This document shows positions 34,777 through 43,658 of a stretch of DNA of 64,000 nt, piece by piece (within the stretch, counting starts at the first letter, position 1; each line of letters opens with the position of its first letter). The stretch is from positions 1-64,000 of the forward strand of contig CANLXN010000006.1 in assembly GCA_947495135.1 (NCBI GenBank). Direction: 5' to 3'. The notes beneath the pieces were generated by a model. The model was given only the letters and a program-made list of their open reading frames with translations. It made no database searches and was not told where the DNA came from. This DNA comes from an uncultured Flavobacteriaceae bacterium. GTDB lineage: Bacteria; Bacteroidota; Bacteroidia; Flavobacteriales; Flavobacteriaceae. A program made the position numbers and the translations under genes.

Positions 34777-35895
34777 ATGTATAAAATCTCTTTCTTTCTA
34801 TTTTTAATACCACATCTAATTAATGCTGGTAACCCAGTAATTGACAGCCTAAAAGTAGCCGCGAATCAAGCGACCTCGATAGAAGAAAAAGTAAATATTA
34901 CCCGTAATATAGGATTTGAATTTTACGATAGTCAAATACAATACGACAGTGCATATTTTTACGCCAAGAAAGCACATACAATTGCCGTAGAAAATAATTT
35001 AGAATTAGAACAGGCACAGACCTTATTTGATCAAGGCATGGTTCTAGCACAGGTAGGGAATGTTGAAGATGCCATTAGTGATTACCTCAAATCTATAAAT
35101 CATTCTATCAATGCTGAGGCTCATTTTGGAACAGCAGCAGCTTACAATAACATAGCTATTTTATACACTGCTCAAAAGGATTTTGATATAGCAAAAGAAT
35201 ACCACCGTAAGTCATTAAACGTTGCTCAAGGAAACGATATTCATATTTTCAAAGCAACAAATACCATCAACATTGGTGATATAGAGTACCAGCAAGGTCA
35301 ATTTGAGGAATCGTTGGCCACCATACTCGAGTCCATAAAAATCTATGAAAGCTTTACAGAAGTACCATCAGAAGCTTATCTATCTCTTGCAAAAGTGAAG
35401 GATACACTTCAGAGAACGGAAGAAGCAATTATTGATGCAAACACGGGTTTGAAATTAGCTCTCAAGGAAAACTTATTTGAATCCATCTACGAACATGCTG
35501 CAATTCTAGCGCGTCTTCATGAAAAATCTTCTAACTACAAAGAAGCAATTCGTTATCACAAACTAACGAAATCTTATAATGATAGTATTGTAACATTGGA
35601 AGAATTGAATGAAGTTGAAAAAGTAATGCTCAAAGCGAAACTAAAGGAACAACACAACGCTCTTGTTAATCTGGAAGAAAAAACAAAGTACCTTACTACC
35701 ATCTACATTTTGGCTGCTATTGGAATATTTTTATTGATTACTCTTGTTTTAAGGCAACGTAAAATTACCAGAATGACCAAGAATATCCACGACATACAAA
35801 ATTCGTTGATCAAAACTGAGTTAGATCGTAGAACTCAAAAGACCTCAACTTTCGAGGCTACTGTAAATGGCGACAGGGAATTCCTTCGTATGTAG
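34777..35895 (+). CDS. TPR membrane protein, sensor-like, copy 2
   Basis: The 372-residue protein repeats the design of its neighbour: signal peptide MYKISFFLFLIPHLINA, TPR region, a transmembrane segment (TIYILAAIGIFLLITLVL) and a short tail with RKITRMTKNIHDIQNSLIKTELDR, closely matching RMTRNIRDVQNNLIQNELDK in copy 1. The ORF is open further upstream (to 34732), but the ATG at 34777 gives a proper signal peptide and avoids overlap. A tandem duplication with later divergence is likely. The two may form a heteromeric sensor; that is speculation. Confidence 0.8.
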   Translation: MYKISFFLFLIPHLINAGNPVIDSLKVAANQATSIEEKVNITRNIGFEFYDSQIQYDSAYFYAKKAHTIAVENNLELEQAQTLFDQGMVLAQVGNVEDAISDYLKSINHSINAEAHFGTAAAYNNIAILYTAQKDFDIAKEYHRKSLNVAQGNDIHIFKATNTINIGDIEYQQGQFEESLATILESIKIYESFTEVPSEAYLSLAKVKDTLQRTEEAIIDANTGLKLALKENLFESIYEHAAILARLHEKSSNYKEAIRYHKLTKSYNDSIVTLEELNEVEKVMLKAKLKEQHNALVNLEEKTKYLTTIYILAAIGIFLLITLVLRQRKITRMTKNIHDIQNSLIKTELDRRTQKTSTFEATVNGDREFLRM

Positions 35896-36118
35896 GCGCT
35901 GTTCTATATGAATTTTACCGTTTCATTGCATTATTTCACAGCATTCATATATTATTTGTTATTCTACAAACACTCATAGTTATAGAGATTAGCGAGGTTA
36001 AAATCGTTTTGACACTGTTTCTTTGAATTTTTCAAAAAAAAGAGCCTAAGAGTGAACAATACTGTCTATAAATGTCAAACTCATTGATCGAAATTAAAAG
36101 GTATAACTAAAAGATATC

Positions 36119-37078
36119 TTAATGCAACCAACTAAAAAGTACAGCAAAGGCAAACGTGCTCAGCGCTACTTTCTTTAATTCCGAATCTAAAAGTCTCGGT
36201 TCTTTATTTCGTGCGACTGTAACCAGATCAAAGAGCATTGGAACAAAGGCAATTGTATACAAAAATTGTTTAGGCGACTCATAGTGCATTACCGTATAAC
36301 TGGTAGCGCAAACCATTCCGAAAAACAACAAGAAGAAGTGATATTTTTTAGCCTTGCTACTTCCTAATTTAACCACTAGTGTATTTTTTCCTACGAGCCC
36401 GTCATTTTTGATATCCCTCATGTTATTGAGGTTTAGTACGGCTGCACTAAACAGCCCCATACTAAAGGCAGGAAGCATAATCTCCCAAGTAATGGCTTTC
36501 ACAAAAAGAAAATAACTACCTAAAACACTCAATAATCCAAAGAAGAGAAATACAAAAAGATCTCCTAATCCGGAATATCCATATGCGTTCTCACCAACAG
36601 TATATTTAACAGCCGCAATAAGAGAAAGAATAGCCAGATTAAAGAAAACGAAGGCCAAAACGAAATGCTCATCTCCAAAGGCAGTAAAAATAAGCAGACT
36701 TGCAATGAACAGAGTTATTACGGCAGTAATAATCATTCCGCGCTTCATTTGCTTAGGTGTGATAATCCCAGAAGCAACCATGCGCTTTTCTCCTTCCCTA
36801 TTAGCATCGGTACCTTTTACCCCATCGCCATAATCATTCGCAAAATTAGATAATACTTGAAACCCGATGGTGGTTAATATCGCAAGCCAGAAGACTGGAG
36901 AATGCCATACATGCCAATTTTCTATTGGCATAACACCGCCACAGAAAACGTCCAGAGAGCTACCTACATTGTTAATGCAATGCTCCATTCCCAAAGAAGA
37001 ACCAATTATAATACCCGATATCGATAACGGAAGTGTTCTTAATCTAGCAGCCGCAAGCCAAGCCTTTACTTTTTTCAT
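36119..37078 (-). CDS. menA: 1,4-Dihydroxy-2-naphthoate polyprenyltransferase MenA
   Basis: The 319-residue integral membrane enzyme attaches the polyprenyl chain to dihydroxynaphthoate in menaquinone synthesis. The UbiA-family motifs are NFANDYGDGVKGTD (first Asp-rich motif) and NNMRDIKNDGLVGKNTL (second). About eight hydrophobic segments are visible. The ORF is open to 37264, but those 62 residues are polar and unlike the family, whose N-terminus matches MKKVKAWLAAARLRTLPLS, so 37078 is the start. A possible promoter (TTG, 21 bp, TACTTTTA) lies just upstream. It is cut off from the menC operon by the TPR pair. Confidence 0.93.
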   Translation of the reverse strand: MKKVKAWLAAARLRTLPLSISGIIIGSSLGMEHCINNVGSSLDVFCGGVMPIENWHVWHSPVFWLAILTTIGFQVLSNFANDYGDGVKGTDANREGEKRMVASGIITPKQMKRGMIITAVITLFIASLLIFTAFGDEHFVLAFVFFNLAILSLIAAVKYTVGENAYGYSGLGDLFVFLFFGLLSVLGSYFLFVKAITWEIMLPAFSMGLFSAAVLNLNNMRDIKNDGLVGKNTLVVKLGSSKAKKYHFFLLFFGMVCATSYTVMHYESPKQFLYTIAFVPMLFDLVTVARNKEPRLLDSELKKVALSTFAFAVLFSWLH

Positions 37079-37472
37079 TGATTTTAAATTCGGTGTAAAA
37101 GTAAGCGTAAAAAAAATCCGCTCCCAATAAATAGGAATTGATTTTACACTAAACCAATTATAATAAAAAAATGGTCCCGTTATACATATTTGAGAATCAT
37201 CATTATGAGTGTTACCACATGGGTTTTGGTCTTTATTTCGGGAATAATCAAAAGCACCATTCAAGTCCTTTTAAAAGCAAATCTGCTCTTTCAGCAAGAA
37301 ATATATAAACAACTTTGCTAAAAATAAGTTTTGGCGCCCAGATGGGTACAGAGGTGTGGTTTGTGGACCTTAAAATGAAACCGTTCATATATTAAATCAC
37401 TCACCAATAACAAATTATGCTATTAGAAAAAATAATTACCTTAGTAAACACTAACCATAACTTAATCCAAAC
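37079..37472. other. Intergenic region between menA and the DoxX gene
   Basis: The 394 bp carry a minus-strand TTG (21 bp) TACTTTTA pair that may be the menA promoter. A 45-codon plus-strand ORF starting at about 37171 has an odd composition and no recognised relatives. No terminator or repeat is evident. Confidence 0.35.
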
Positions 37473-37847
37473 ATGAAAAGAAATATCGATTTAGGTTTAC
37501 TCATACTAAGAGTAGGTCTTTCAGTCTTAATGCTTACACATGGTGTGCCAAAATTCTTAGATTTTATAAATGGTAATATGTCCATTGTCGGAGATCCTAT
37601 TGGTGTTGGTGGCCTCATTACCTCGATTTTAGTTCTAATTGGTGAAGTAGTTGCTCCCGTGCTCGTTTTGATCGGACTTAAAACACGCATGGCAGCCATC
37701 CCAGTAGTTATTACAATGGCGGTTGCTGCGTTCTTAATTCATGGTGGAGACCCTATCGATGTAAAAGAGAAAGCATTATTATATCTTATTGGATTTCTGG
37801 CTATAGCGCTCATGGGTGCTGGAAGTATTTCGGTGGATAAGAAATAA
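37473..37847 (+). CDS. DoxX family membrane protein
   Basis: The 124-residue protein has four transmembrane segments and the DoxX-family N-terminus LGLLILRVGLSVLMLTHGVPKF, followed by GEVVAPVLVLIGLKTRMAA and a conserved HGGDP. The family includes subunits of thiosulfate:quinone oxidoreductase and stress-related membrane proteins; the specific role is unknown. It lies 5 bp before the DUF6090 gene and is probably co-transcribed with it. Confidence 0.88.
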   Translation: MKRNIDLGLLILRVGLSVLMLTHGVPKFLDFINGNMSIVGDPIGVGGLITSILVLIGEVVAPVLVLIGLKTRMAAIPVVITMAVAAFLIHGGDPIDVKEKALLYLIGFLAIALMGAGSISVDKK

Positions 37848-37852
37848 TTGGG

Positions 37853-38566
37853 ATGCCAGGATTCTTCAAACGCCTTAAAATTGATGCCTTGAGAGATGGT
37901 AGGTTAAAACGATATCTGCTATATGCCTTCGGCGAGATTATTTTAGTCGTTATCGGAATTTTAATCGCGCTCAGCATCAAAACCTGCACAGAAGAAAAGA
38001 ATCAACAACAGCAATTAAACGGAATTCTCTCGAATGTTAAAAATGATCTAGTTAAAGATACTATTGCCATAAACGCGGCCCTGCAGTACTATCAATCTCG
38101 GGAAAAAACAGCTAAAGACATTATTAGTGATGAGCTAGGCTTAGAAGAGTATAAAAAATGCCCGCTTTGTGTGAGTCTTCTCACGTTTTACTATCCGTTA
38201 GAGTTAAATAAAAAAGGGTACGACCAATTGGAACGCTTTTATGAGGGCTCTAGACAGAAGGACTCCCTCGCCAGAACTATATCAGAATTTTACAAGGGAA
38301 ATACTCCACTGGTTGATAAAATTGGAAGCCAAATTGAAATGAGTGCATTAGAAACTACGGCACATTGGAGGGAAAATTATCCGTGGTTTTCAAAAATTAT
38401 TGCAGGTAATTTAGATTCTGGCTTCTTCGAATATATGGAAACAGCAGATTACAAAAACCGAGTTGCTTATTTCTTTACCATGTCTTGCCAAACCTTTCCT
38501 TTCATCTTACAGGAATACAAAAAACAGGCAAAATCACTTCTTGAGGAGATTAATGAAAAATACTAA
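37853..38566 (+). CDS. DUF6090 family membrane protein
   Basis: The 237-residue protein starts with a basic region and a single transmembrane segment in KYLLYA-like YLLYAFGEIILVVIGILIAL (about residues 22-42), the hallmark of this flavobacterial family. A periplasmic helical domain follows with Cys residues in KKCPLCVSL. The function is unknown. Its last 17 bp overlap the 3' end of holA on the opposite strand. Confidence 0.82.
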   Translation: MPGFFKRLKIDALRDGRLKRYLLYAFGEIILVVIGILIALSIKTCTEEKNQQQQLNGILSNVKNDLVKDTIAINAALQYYQSREKTAKDIISDELGLEEYKKCPLCVSLLTFYYPLELNKKGYDQLERFYEGSRQKDSLARTISEFYKGNTPLVDKIGSQIEMSALETTAHWRENYPWFSKIIAGNLDSGFFEYMETADYKNRVAYFFTMSCQTFPFILQEYKKQAKSLLEEINEKY

Positions 38567-39554
38567 TTAGTAATTCCTTCAGTAAATCGCCTTGTGGCAT
38601 ATTGGATGCCCCCACTCCTTTACTTTTCATATCCACCTCACGAATGGACGCAACAATAGCACTTACTTTTTTCATGGGGTAATGTTTTGCAGCAAGCTGA
38701 TAGTCTTTAATAAAATATGGACTTACTCCCAATGCTCTTGGGGCAGTACCCTTATCACTAAGTGAGTGATATTTAAGAAGCTTAGAGAAAAAACTATACA
38801 ATAGAGCAACCGTCATTACCAACGGATGGTTTTTTGGGTTTTGAGCAAAATACTGGACAATACTAAAGGCCTTTTTAATATCCTTTGATCCAATGGCGTT
38901 TTGCAATTCAAAATTGTTGAAATCTTTACTTATTCCAATATTTTCCTCTACTAGCTGTGGAGTAATTTGTTCCCCTTTCTTTATAATCAATTGAAGTTTT
39001 TCCAACTCATTATTTACCTTGCTTAGATCATTCCCTAAGAATTCGGTTAGCATTTGAGCGGCTTTGGGAGAAATTGTATAACCTTTTCCAGCCAAAACCC
39101 GCCTTATCCAATCTGGCACCTGATTCTCATACAGTCTTTTACTCTCAAATAAAACTGCATTCTTCTTCAAAACTTTGGACAGCTTCTTACGAGCGTCCAG
39201 TTTTTTATATTTATAGCAAATCACGAGAACTGTTGTTGGCTGCGGATTTTCAGCATAAGAAACTAAGTTTTCAATAGTTCGAGCAAGATCCTGAGCTTCT
39301 TTTACAATTACTACTTGACGTTCCGCCATCATAGGGTAACGCTTCGCATTACTCACAATATCTTCAACACTTACGTCCCGTCCATAAAGCACCATTTGGT
39401 TAAAGCCCTTTTCCTCTTCACTTAAAATATTTTTTTCAATAAAGTCTGAAATGCCATCTATGTAATAAGGTTCTTCTCCCATAAGGAAGTAGATGGGAGA
39501 AACACTTCCTCCCTTAATATCTGTTATAATTTGCTTTACCTGTTCTATAGCCAT
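38550..39554 (-). CDS. holA: DNA polymerase III subunit delta
   Basis: The 334-residue protein is the clamp-loader delta subunit that opens the sliding clamp. The N-terminal part has PIYFLMGEEPYYIDGISDFIE, then AKRYPMMAERQVVIVKEAQ, and the middle LTEFLGNDLSKVNNELEKL, all typical. The C-terminal helical collar ends NMPQGDLLKELLISIFH. Length is normal. It is convergent with DUF6090, sharing 17 bp, and divergent from the HsdR-N gene, an arrangement I recall as conserved in Flavobacteriia. Confidence 0.93.
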   Translation of the reverse strand: MAIEQVKQIITDIKGGSVSPIYFLMGEEPYYIDGISDFIEKNILSEEEKGFNQMVLYGRDVSVEDIVSNAKRYPMMAERQVVIVKEAQDLARTIENLVSYAENPQPTTVLVICYKYKKLDARKKLSKVLKKNAVLFESKRLYENQVPDWIRRVLAGKGYTISPKAAQMLTEFLGNDLSKVNNELEKLQLIIKKGEQITPQLVEENIGISKDFNNFELQNAIGSKDIKKAFSIVQYFAQNPKNHPLVMTVALLYSFFSKLLKYHSLSDKGTAPRALGVSPYFIKDYQLAAKHYPMKKVSAIVASIREVDMKSKGVGASNMPQGDLLKELLISIFH

Positions 39555-39722
39555 TCTATAAATGTGATTTACGATGTACCAATAACGATGTTAGTTTCTA
39601 AATTATCTATGAGTCCTAACAAATAAATGGTTATCAAACAAACATACATTCAGCTTCAAATTTATAATAGGAAATAGACTTAATAGCGGCTTAACCGACA
39701 ATTTTATCAACAATACAAACGG

Positions 39723-39753
39723 TTTGAAATCAATTTGATAAATCGTTTCTTTG
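39723..39753 (+). promoter_or_regulatory. Promoter of the HsdR-N gene, leaderless type
   Basis: TTTG (39723-39726), 19 bp, TTTCTTTG (39746-39753). Only the second base of the -7 box differs from TAnnTTTG. The box ends 4 nt before the ATG. Confidence 0.6.
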
Positions 39754-39757
39754 TGCT

Positions 39758-40207
39758 ATGCTGAAATTGAACTTTCCCAACTATTCATTTCGCTTTAAAG
39801 AAAGTGATGGGGCTCCATTGATCTTTGACCTAATTCGAAAAAAATTTATGGTCTTAACCCCAGAGGAATGGGTGCGACAGCATGTAGTTAATTACCTCAT
39901 TTCGGAACTTAATTACCCCAAATCACATATCAATGTTGAAAAACAGCTATTGCTCAACAATACCAAAAAACGCTACGATATTGTGGTGTACAATGTAGAT
40001 GGAAGCATTCATCTCATTGTGGAATGCAAAGCTCCGAGCATTAAAATTACACAGGACACCTTCGACCAAATTGCTAGGTATAACTTGGTTACCAATGCAA
40101 CTTACCTAATGGTCACTAATGGTTTAGATCATTTTTTCTGTAAAATGGATTACGAAGCTGAGAAATATGTATTTTTAAAAGAATTACCTGAGAAAGGGAC
40201 TTCATAA
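39758..40207 (+). CDS. Type I restriction enzyme R N-terminal domain protein
   Basis: The 149-residue protein has the HsdR-N nuclease-like fold alone. KLNFPNYSFRFKES leads to FMVLTPEEWVRQHVVNYLI, RYDIVVYN, and the PD-(D/E)xK-like core LIVECKAPSIKI. No helicase or methylase partner is present, so it is not a restriction system. It is a conserved companion of holA in Bacteroidota, suggesting a housekeeping DNA role that is undefined. The N-terminus matches remembered homologues, confirming the ATG at 39758. Confidence 0.88.
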   Translation: MLKLNFPNYSFRFKESDGAPLIFDLIRKKFMVLTPEEWVRQHVVNYLISELNYPKSHINVEKQLLLNNTKKRYDIVVYNVDGSIHLIVECKAPSIKITQDTFDQIARYNLVTNATYLMVTNGLDHFFCKMDYEAEKYVFLKELPEKGTS

Positions 40208-40266
40208 GTTCTAACAGAATGTAGTATCTTAAATTTACCAAACGATCGCCTCCTTAAACTATCATC

Positions 40267-41040
40267 ATGTATAAATACCTTCTTCTTCTCTGTTACACCA
40301 TCAGTTTTACTGCGATTTCACAAAGTAAGAGTGATTTTACGAAAGAGATTTTTGTAAGCGCCACAGATACCCTTCCCTATCGCATGCTCCTTCCAATTGA
40401 TTACGATGAGAATAAAAACTACCCTATAGTTCTTTTCCTGCATGGCTCGGGAGAAAGAGGAAATGATAACGAACTGCAATTGAAACATGGAGCTAACTTG
40501 TTTCTAAAACCCGAAGTAAGAAAGAACTTCCCTGCCATTGTAGTTTTTCCGCAGTGTAAGGCAACTATGTCCTGGAATAATTCAACATACTCAATCGAAG
40601 ATGGAAAAAGGACTTTCACCTATCCCTCTACCGTTGAGCCAAATTTGCATATAGACTTGTTAACGAGTCTACTGGAGGATTTAAAAACAAAACTGGCTAT
40701 TGATCATAAACGAATCTATGTAGGTGGGCTTTCTATGGGCGGCATGGGAACATTTGAGTTGGTTCACCAAAACCCAAATACGTTCGCTGCGGCCTTTGCC
40801 ATTTGCGGCGGTGCCAATCCGAAAATTTCAGAAAAAATAAAAAATCTTCCATGGTGGATATTTCATGGAGAAGCGGATGAAGTAGTGCCTCCCATCTATT
40901 CACAAGAAATGTACGAAGCGCTCAAAAAGGAAGGAGCAGATGTAAGGTTTACGCTCTATCCTAATGTAAACCATGACAGTTGGACAAAAGCCTTTGCCGA
41001 ACCAGAACTGCTCCCTTGGCTTTTCTCTCATACGAAATAA
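40267..41040 (+). CDS. Exported alpha/beta hydrolase (esterase/PHB depolymerase-like)
   Basis: The 257-residue protein has a signal peptide (1-18, ending AISQ) and an alpha/beta hydrolase fold. VLFLHGSGERGND provides the oxyanion region, GLSMGGMGTFEL the nucleophile serine (near residue 157), HGEADEVVPP the acid, and NVNHDSW the histidine. It belongs to the dienelactone-hydrolase/prolyl-oligopeptidase-like esterases. The substrate is unknown. It lies 8 bp before a serine-hydrolase remnant. Confidence 0.88.
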   Translation: MYKYLLLLCYTISFTAISQSKSDFTKEIFVSATDTLPYRMLLPIDYDENKNYPIVLFLHGSGERGNDNELQLKHGANLFLKPEVRKNFPAIVVFPQCKATMSWNNSTYSIEDGKRTFTYPSTVEPNLHIDLLTSLLEDLKTKLAIDHKRIYVGGLSMGGMGTFELVHQNPNTFAAAFAICGGANPKISEKIKNLPWWIFHGEADEVVPPIYSQEMYEALKKEGADVRFTLYPNVNHDSWTKAFAEPELLPWLFSHTK

Positions 41041-41048
41041 GCGCAACT

Positions 41049-41188
41049 ATGAAAATCCTTCCCGCTGTAATTGTATTGCTTATTCTGGGATGCAAAGAAC
41101 CAAACATCTCCCCTTTGGAAAACCTTTTTTCGCCCAATTAGGTAGAGAAATCTATTTGATAGAGCAAAGAAGACAGCAAAACAACTAA
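41049..41188 (+). pseudogene. Collapsed remnant of a serine hydrolase gene
   Basis: From the ATG at 41049 the reading frame gives a lipoprotein start, MKILPAVIVLLILGCKEPNI followed by SPLEN, close to the start of the next gene (SCERPDISPIEE). After about 75 bp, in another frame, comes PFFAQLGREIYLIEQ and a stop at 41188, matching the end of the next gene (PFLAQLGRELYLYET). About 1 kb between the two ends is missing and the junction shifts the frame. This is a paralogue reduced to its two ends by one internal deletion. Confidence 0.85.
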
Positions 41189-41207
41189 ATGGCATATTAG
41201 ATTTCAT

Positions 41208-41215
41208 TAATTTTG
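41208..41215 (+). promoter_or_regulatory. -7 box of the serine hydrolase gene
   Basis: TAATTTTG is an exact TAnnTTTG, 17 nt before the ATG at 41233. No clear -33 element was found at the proper distance. Confidence 0.42.
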
Positions 41216-41232
41216 TACAAAGTAGCACCCGC

Positions 41233-42369
41233 ATGAGAAACCTTTTCTTTCTTTCCTATCTTTTCCTTTTAACCGTTATAAGTTGCGAACGGCCAGATAT
41301 ATCGCCTATTGAAGAAGTAATGAGAAGCAGTCATCCCGCTATACTTGCAGTGGCCCACAATCCGAAAGCATATGAAGTACAGATTATCTATTCGGAAATA
41401 AATACAAACGAACTTGGAGAAACTAGCTTCAGAGATCATACATTTCGATTGAATGACAGTGCTTATTTTTATCCTGCCAGTACGGTTAAGCTTCCTGCTG
41501 CTCTGCTAGCGATGGAATTTGCAGACCAACACCCGGGAATTACAGCTACTAACAACTACAGCTATAGGAATGATAGTGTCAATTATCGCATCGCTAATGA
41601 CATCCAACAAATCTTTGCTGTAAGCGACAATGAGTCATATAATAGACTTTATGATCTTCTGGGGCGTGATTATATAAACCAAGCACTTTCACAAAAGGGA
41701 ATTGGCCCCGTACGAATTGCCCATAGACTCGCCACCTCCAATTCTGGAAAACCGTTAAGAGATTCCATCTTGTTTTCTTCCAAACGTGACACGGTGTTTT
41801 ACTTATTCGGAAAAGATTCGTTGATTTCCAATTTGGCCATAAAAAAACAACAAAAGGGAAAGGGTTACATTCAGAATGACAGTCTCATAGAACAACCGAT
41901 GGATTTTTCTGAAAAAAATTACTTTCCATTGCGAGCGCAACACGAGCTGATGAAACGTTTCTTTTTTCCAGAAAATTTCTCGGAAGAAGAGCGGTTTAAG
42001 CATTCTGAAGAAAATAGAAATCTCATTTTAGAGGCTATGCACACTGTTCCCCGTAAAGCTGGATTCGATGAAAAAGAATATTACGATAGCTATGGAAAAT
42101 TCTTCGTTTACGGTGATAGCAAAGAACGAATCCCCGACGCGATTAAAATTTACAACAAGGTAGGATACGCCTACGGAACACTTACGGAAACCGCATTAAT
42201 TACCCATGAGGCAAAAAACATTCAATACCTATTATCGGCTACTATACTGGTAAATAAAAATGGTGTTTTTAACGACGATCATTACGAATATGATGAAGTA
42301 GGAATTCCTTTTTTGGCTCAATTAGGAAGAGAACTGTATTTATACGAAACTATCAGAGATCGGGACTAA
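41233..42369 (+). CDS. Serine hydrolase, class A beta-lactamase-like lipoprotein
   Basis: The 378-residue protein has a lipoprotein signal (LLTVISC, Cys18). The penicillin-recognising fold follows: SxxK is S83-T-V-K86 in PASTVKLPAAL, and SDN is S131-D-N133 in AVSDNESYNRLYDLLG. The third motif is KVG in YNKVGYAYG where beta-lactamases have KTG. It is longer than class A enzymes because of an insertion around residues 180-250. True antibiotic hydrolysis is doubtful; a peptidase or esterase role in the envelope is as likely. A remnant paralogue lies immediately upstream. Confidence 0.85.
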   Translation: MRNLFFLSYLFLLTVISCERPDISPIEEVMRSSHPAILAVAHNPKAYEVQIIYSEINTNELGETSFRDHTFRLNDSAYFYPASTVKLPAALLAMEFADQHPGITATNNYSYRNDSVNYRIANDIQQIFAVSDNESYNRLYDLLGRDYINQALSQKGIGPVRIAHRLATSNSGKPLRDSILFSSKRDTVFYLFGKDSLISNLAIKKQQKGKGYIQNDSLIEQPMDFSEKNYFPLRAQHELMKRFFFPENFSEEERFKHSEENRNLILEAMHTVPRKAGFDEKEYYDSYGKFFVYGDSKERIPDAIKIYNKVGYAYGTLTETALITHEAKNIQYLLSATILVNKNGVFNDDHYEYDEVGIPFLAQLGRELYLYETIRDRD

Positions 42370-42539
42370 TCTGGCAAGTCCTTTATAAAAAGCTTGGCAA
42401 TTACTGCATAGTAAAGATTTCGCTTATACACTTTTTTACCAAGCGCACGAGCGTTTTTAATACGCTCTACACTAAATAAAATAACAGCAACTCCTGCTAA
42501 AACAGAAAAAAGGGCCACCGTCATTAAAACAATTTCCAT
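42366..42539 (-). CDS. 57-aa single-span membrane protein
   Basis: On the minus strand an ATG at 42539 opens a 57-codon frame ending TAG at 42366. It encodes a transmembrane segment MEIVLMTVALFSVLAGVAVI and onward to about residue 23, then a strongly basic tail (ERIKNARALGKKVYKR) and NLYYAVIAKLFIKDLPD. The hydrophobic-then-basic pattern and codon use support a real gene. It overlaps the serine hydrolase stop by 4 bp in convergent orientation. No family is recognised and no promoter is obvious. Confidence 0.6.
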   Translation of the reverse strand: MEIVLMTVALFSVLAGVAVILFSVERIKNARALGKKVYKRNLYYAVIAKLFIKDLPD

Positions 42540-42786
42540 AAGAAAATTAGCTATTTGATCTTACAATAATACTATTCTTTTGGTAAACCGAAGGCTAAAA
42601 ATCTCAAAAACTACTGTTTAAACGTAAAATTTGAGCTATAAAACAGCTAGTATTCTGCTAAATTATCATCTTTTCGCTTCAAAAATTGAAGAAATCTCAA
42701 TTCCTTAAGCGCTCTAGTTCCGTTAAAGTTCTCACAATCTAACAACAACCCTCTAAGCAACTCGTTTCAAATAGAAACATTACCTA

Positions 42787-43620
42787 ATGAAAAAGTTCCC
42801 CCTCATGTTTTTCTTAAGTATCGGTCTTTTACTTAGCAGTTGCTCGAATGACAACTCTGACACAAACAATACTAGCGACGATTCTCAAAATGAGAATATT
42901 TACATTCCTCCTCCCGGCACTACATTCGAATGGCGTTTAGACGATCTCCCAGCAGATTACACTACCGCTGCCGAAGTAATAGACATAGATGCATTTTCGG
43001 CCTCCTCCACTCTAGTAGCTCATCTCCAAAATGAAGGAAAAAAGGTAATCGCCTATTTATCTGTAGGAAGTGTAGAGAACTTTAGGCCAGACGCAGGAGA
43101 TTTTCCAGAAATTACTATTGGAAATATATACGAAGGCTTTGAGGACGAAAACTGGTTAGATATTCGTGAAATTAACCTTCTTGCTCCTATTATTCGTGAA
43201 CGCTTAGACATGATACAAGAAAAAGGCTTTGACGGGGTAGAACCAGATAATATTAACGGTTATCAAAACGACACAGGATTTAATCTCACAGAAGCGGATG
43301 CCCTAGCATACAGCAGATTTCTTATTGCAGAAGCGCATGAACGCGGTTTAAGTATTGGACAAAAGAACGCAGAAGAGTTAGTCCCAGAACTGGTCGATGA
43401 ATATGATTGGTTTTTAGCCGAAGACGCCTACATAGATAATTTTTACCAGCAATTGTCACCTTATATTTCTGCGAATAAAGCCGTTTTTTTGGTGGAATAC
43501 ACAGATAGAGTTTCGGCGACCGAATTTCAATTACAGGTTTGCCCTGAAGCTACGGCTAGAGGTTATTCCGCAGTTCTAAAAGACCGGGATTTAACATCGG
43601 TAACTGTTTATTGCGAATAG
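42787..43620 (+). CDS. GH114-like endo-alpha-1,4-polygalactosaminidase lipoprotein
   Basis: The 277-residue protein has a lipobox (LLLSSCSN, Cys19), an Asn/Asp/Ser-rich linker, and a TIM-barrel of the GH114 type. Motifs are TTFEWRLDD, KKVIAYLSVGSVENFRPD, EGFEDENWLDI, DGVEPDNINGY (acid candidates) and SIGQKNAEEL. GH114 enzymes cut galactosamine polymers; the exact substrate here is not established. It is transcribed alone, and the 247 bp upstream of it, beyond the small minus-strand gene, show no clear promoter. Confidence 0.85.
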   Translation: MKKFPLMFFLSIGLLLSSCSNDNSDTNNTSDDSQNENIYIPPPGTTFEWRLDDLPADYTTAAEVIDIDAFSASSTLVAHLQNEGKKVIAYLSVGSVENFRPDAGDFPEITIGNIYEGFEDENWLDIREINLLAPIIRERLDMIQEKGFDGVEPDNINGYQNDTGFNLTEADALAYSRFLIAEAHERGLSIGQKNAEELVPELVDEYDWFLAEDAYIDNFYQQLSPYISANKAVFLVEYTDRVSATEFQLQVCPEATARGYSAVLKDRDLTSVTVYCE

Positions 43621-43658
43621 AATATAAAAACAGCTCAAATTAGAACAAATCGAATTTT

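Noticed and set aside
37079-37264. N-terminal extension of menA by 62 residues
   Set aside because: The extension is polar and unlike MenA proteins, while MKKVKAWLAAARLRTL is the usual start.
37171-37308. 45-codon plus-strand ORF
   Set aside because: Odd composition, no recognisable features and no promoter or homologue known to me.
39758-40207. Part of a type I restriction system
   Set aside because: There are no helicase, methylase or specificity genes nearby, and the gene is a known solitary companion of holA.
40973-41188. ORF of 71 codons overlapping the esterase end
   Set aside because: Only its last 20 codons are meaningful, as the out-of-frame tail of a collapsed serine hydrolase.
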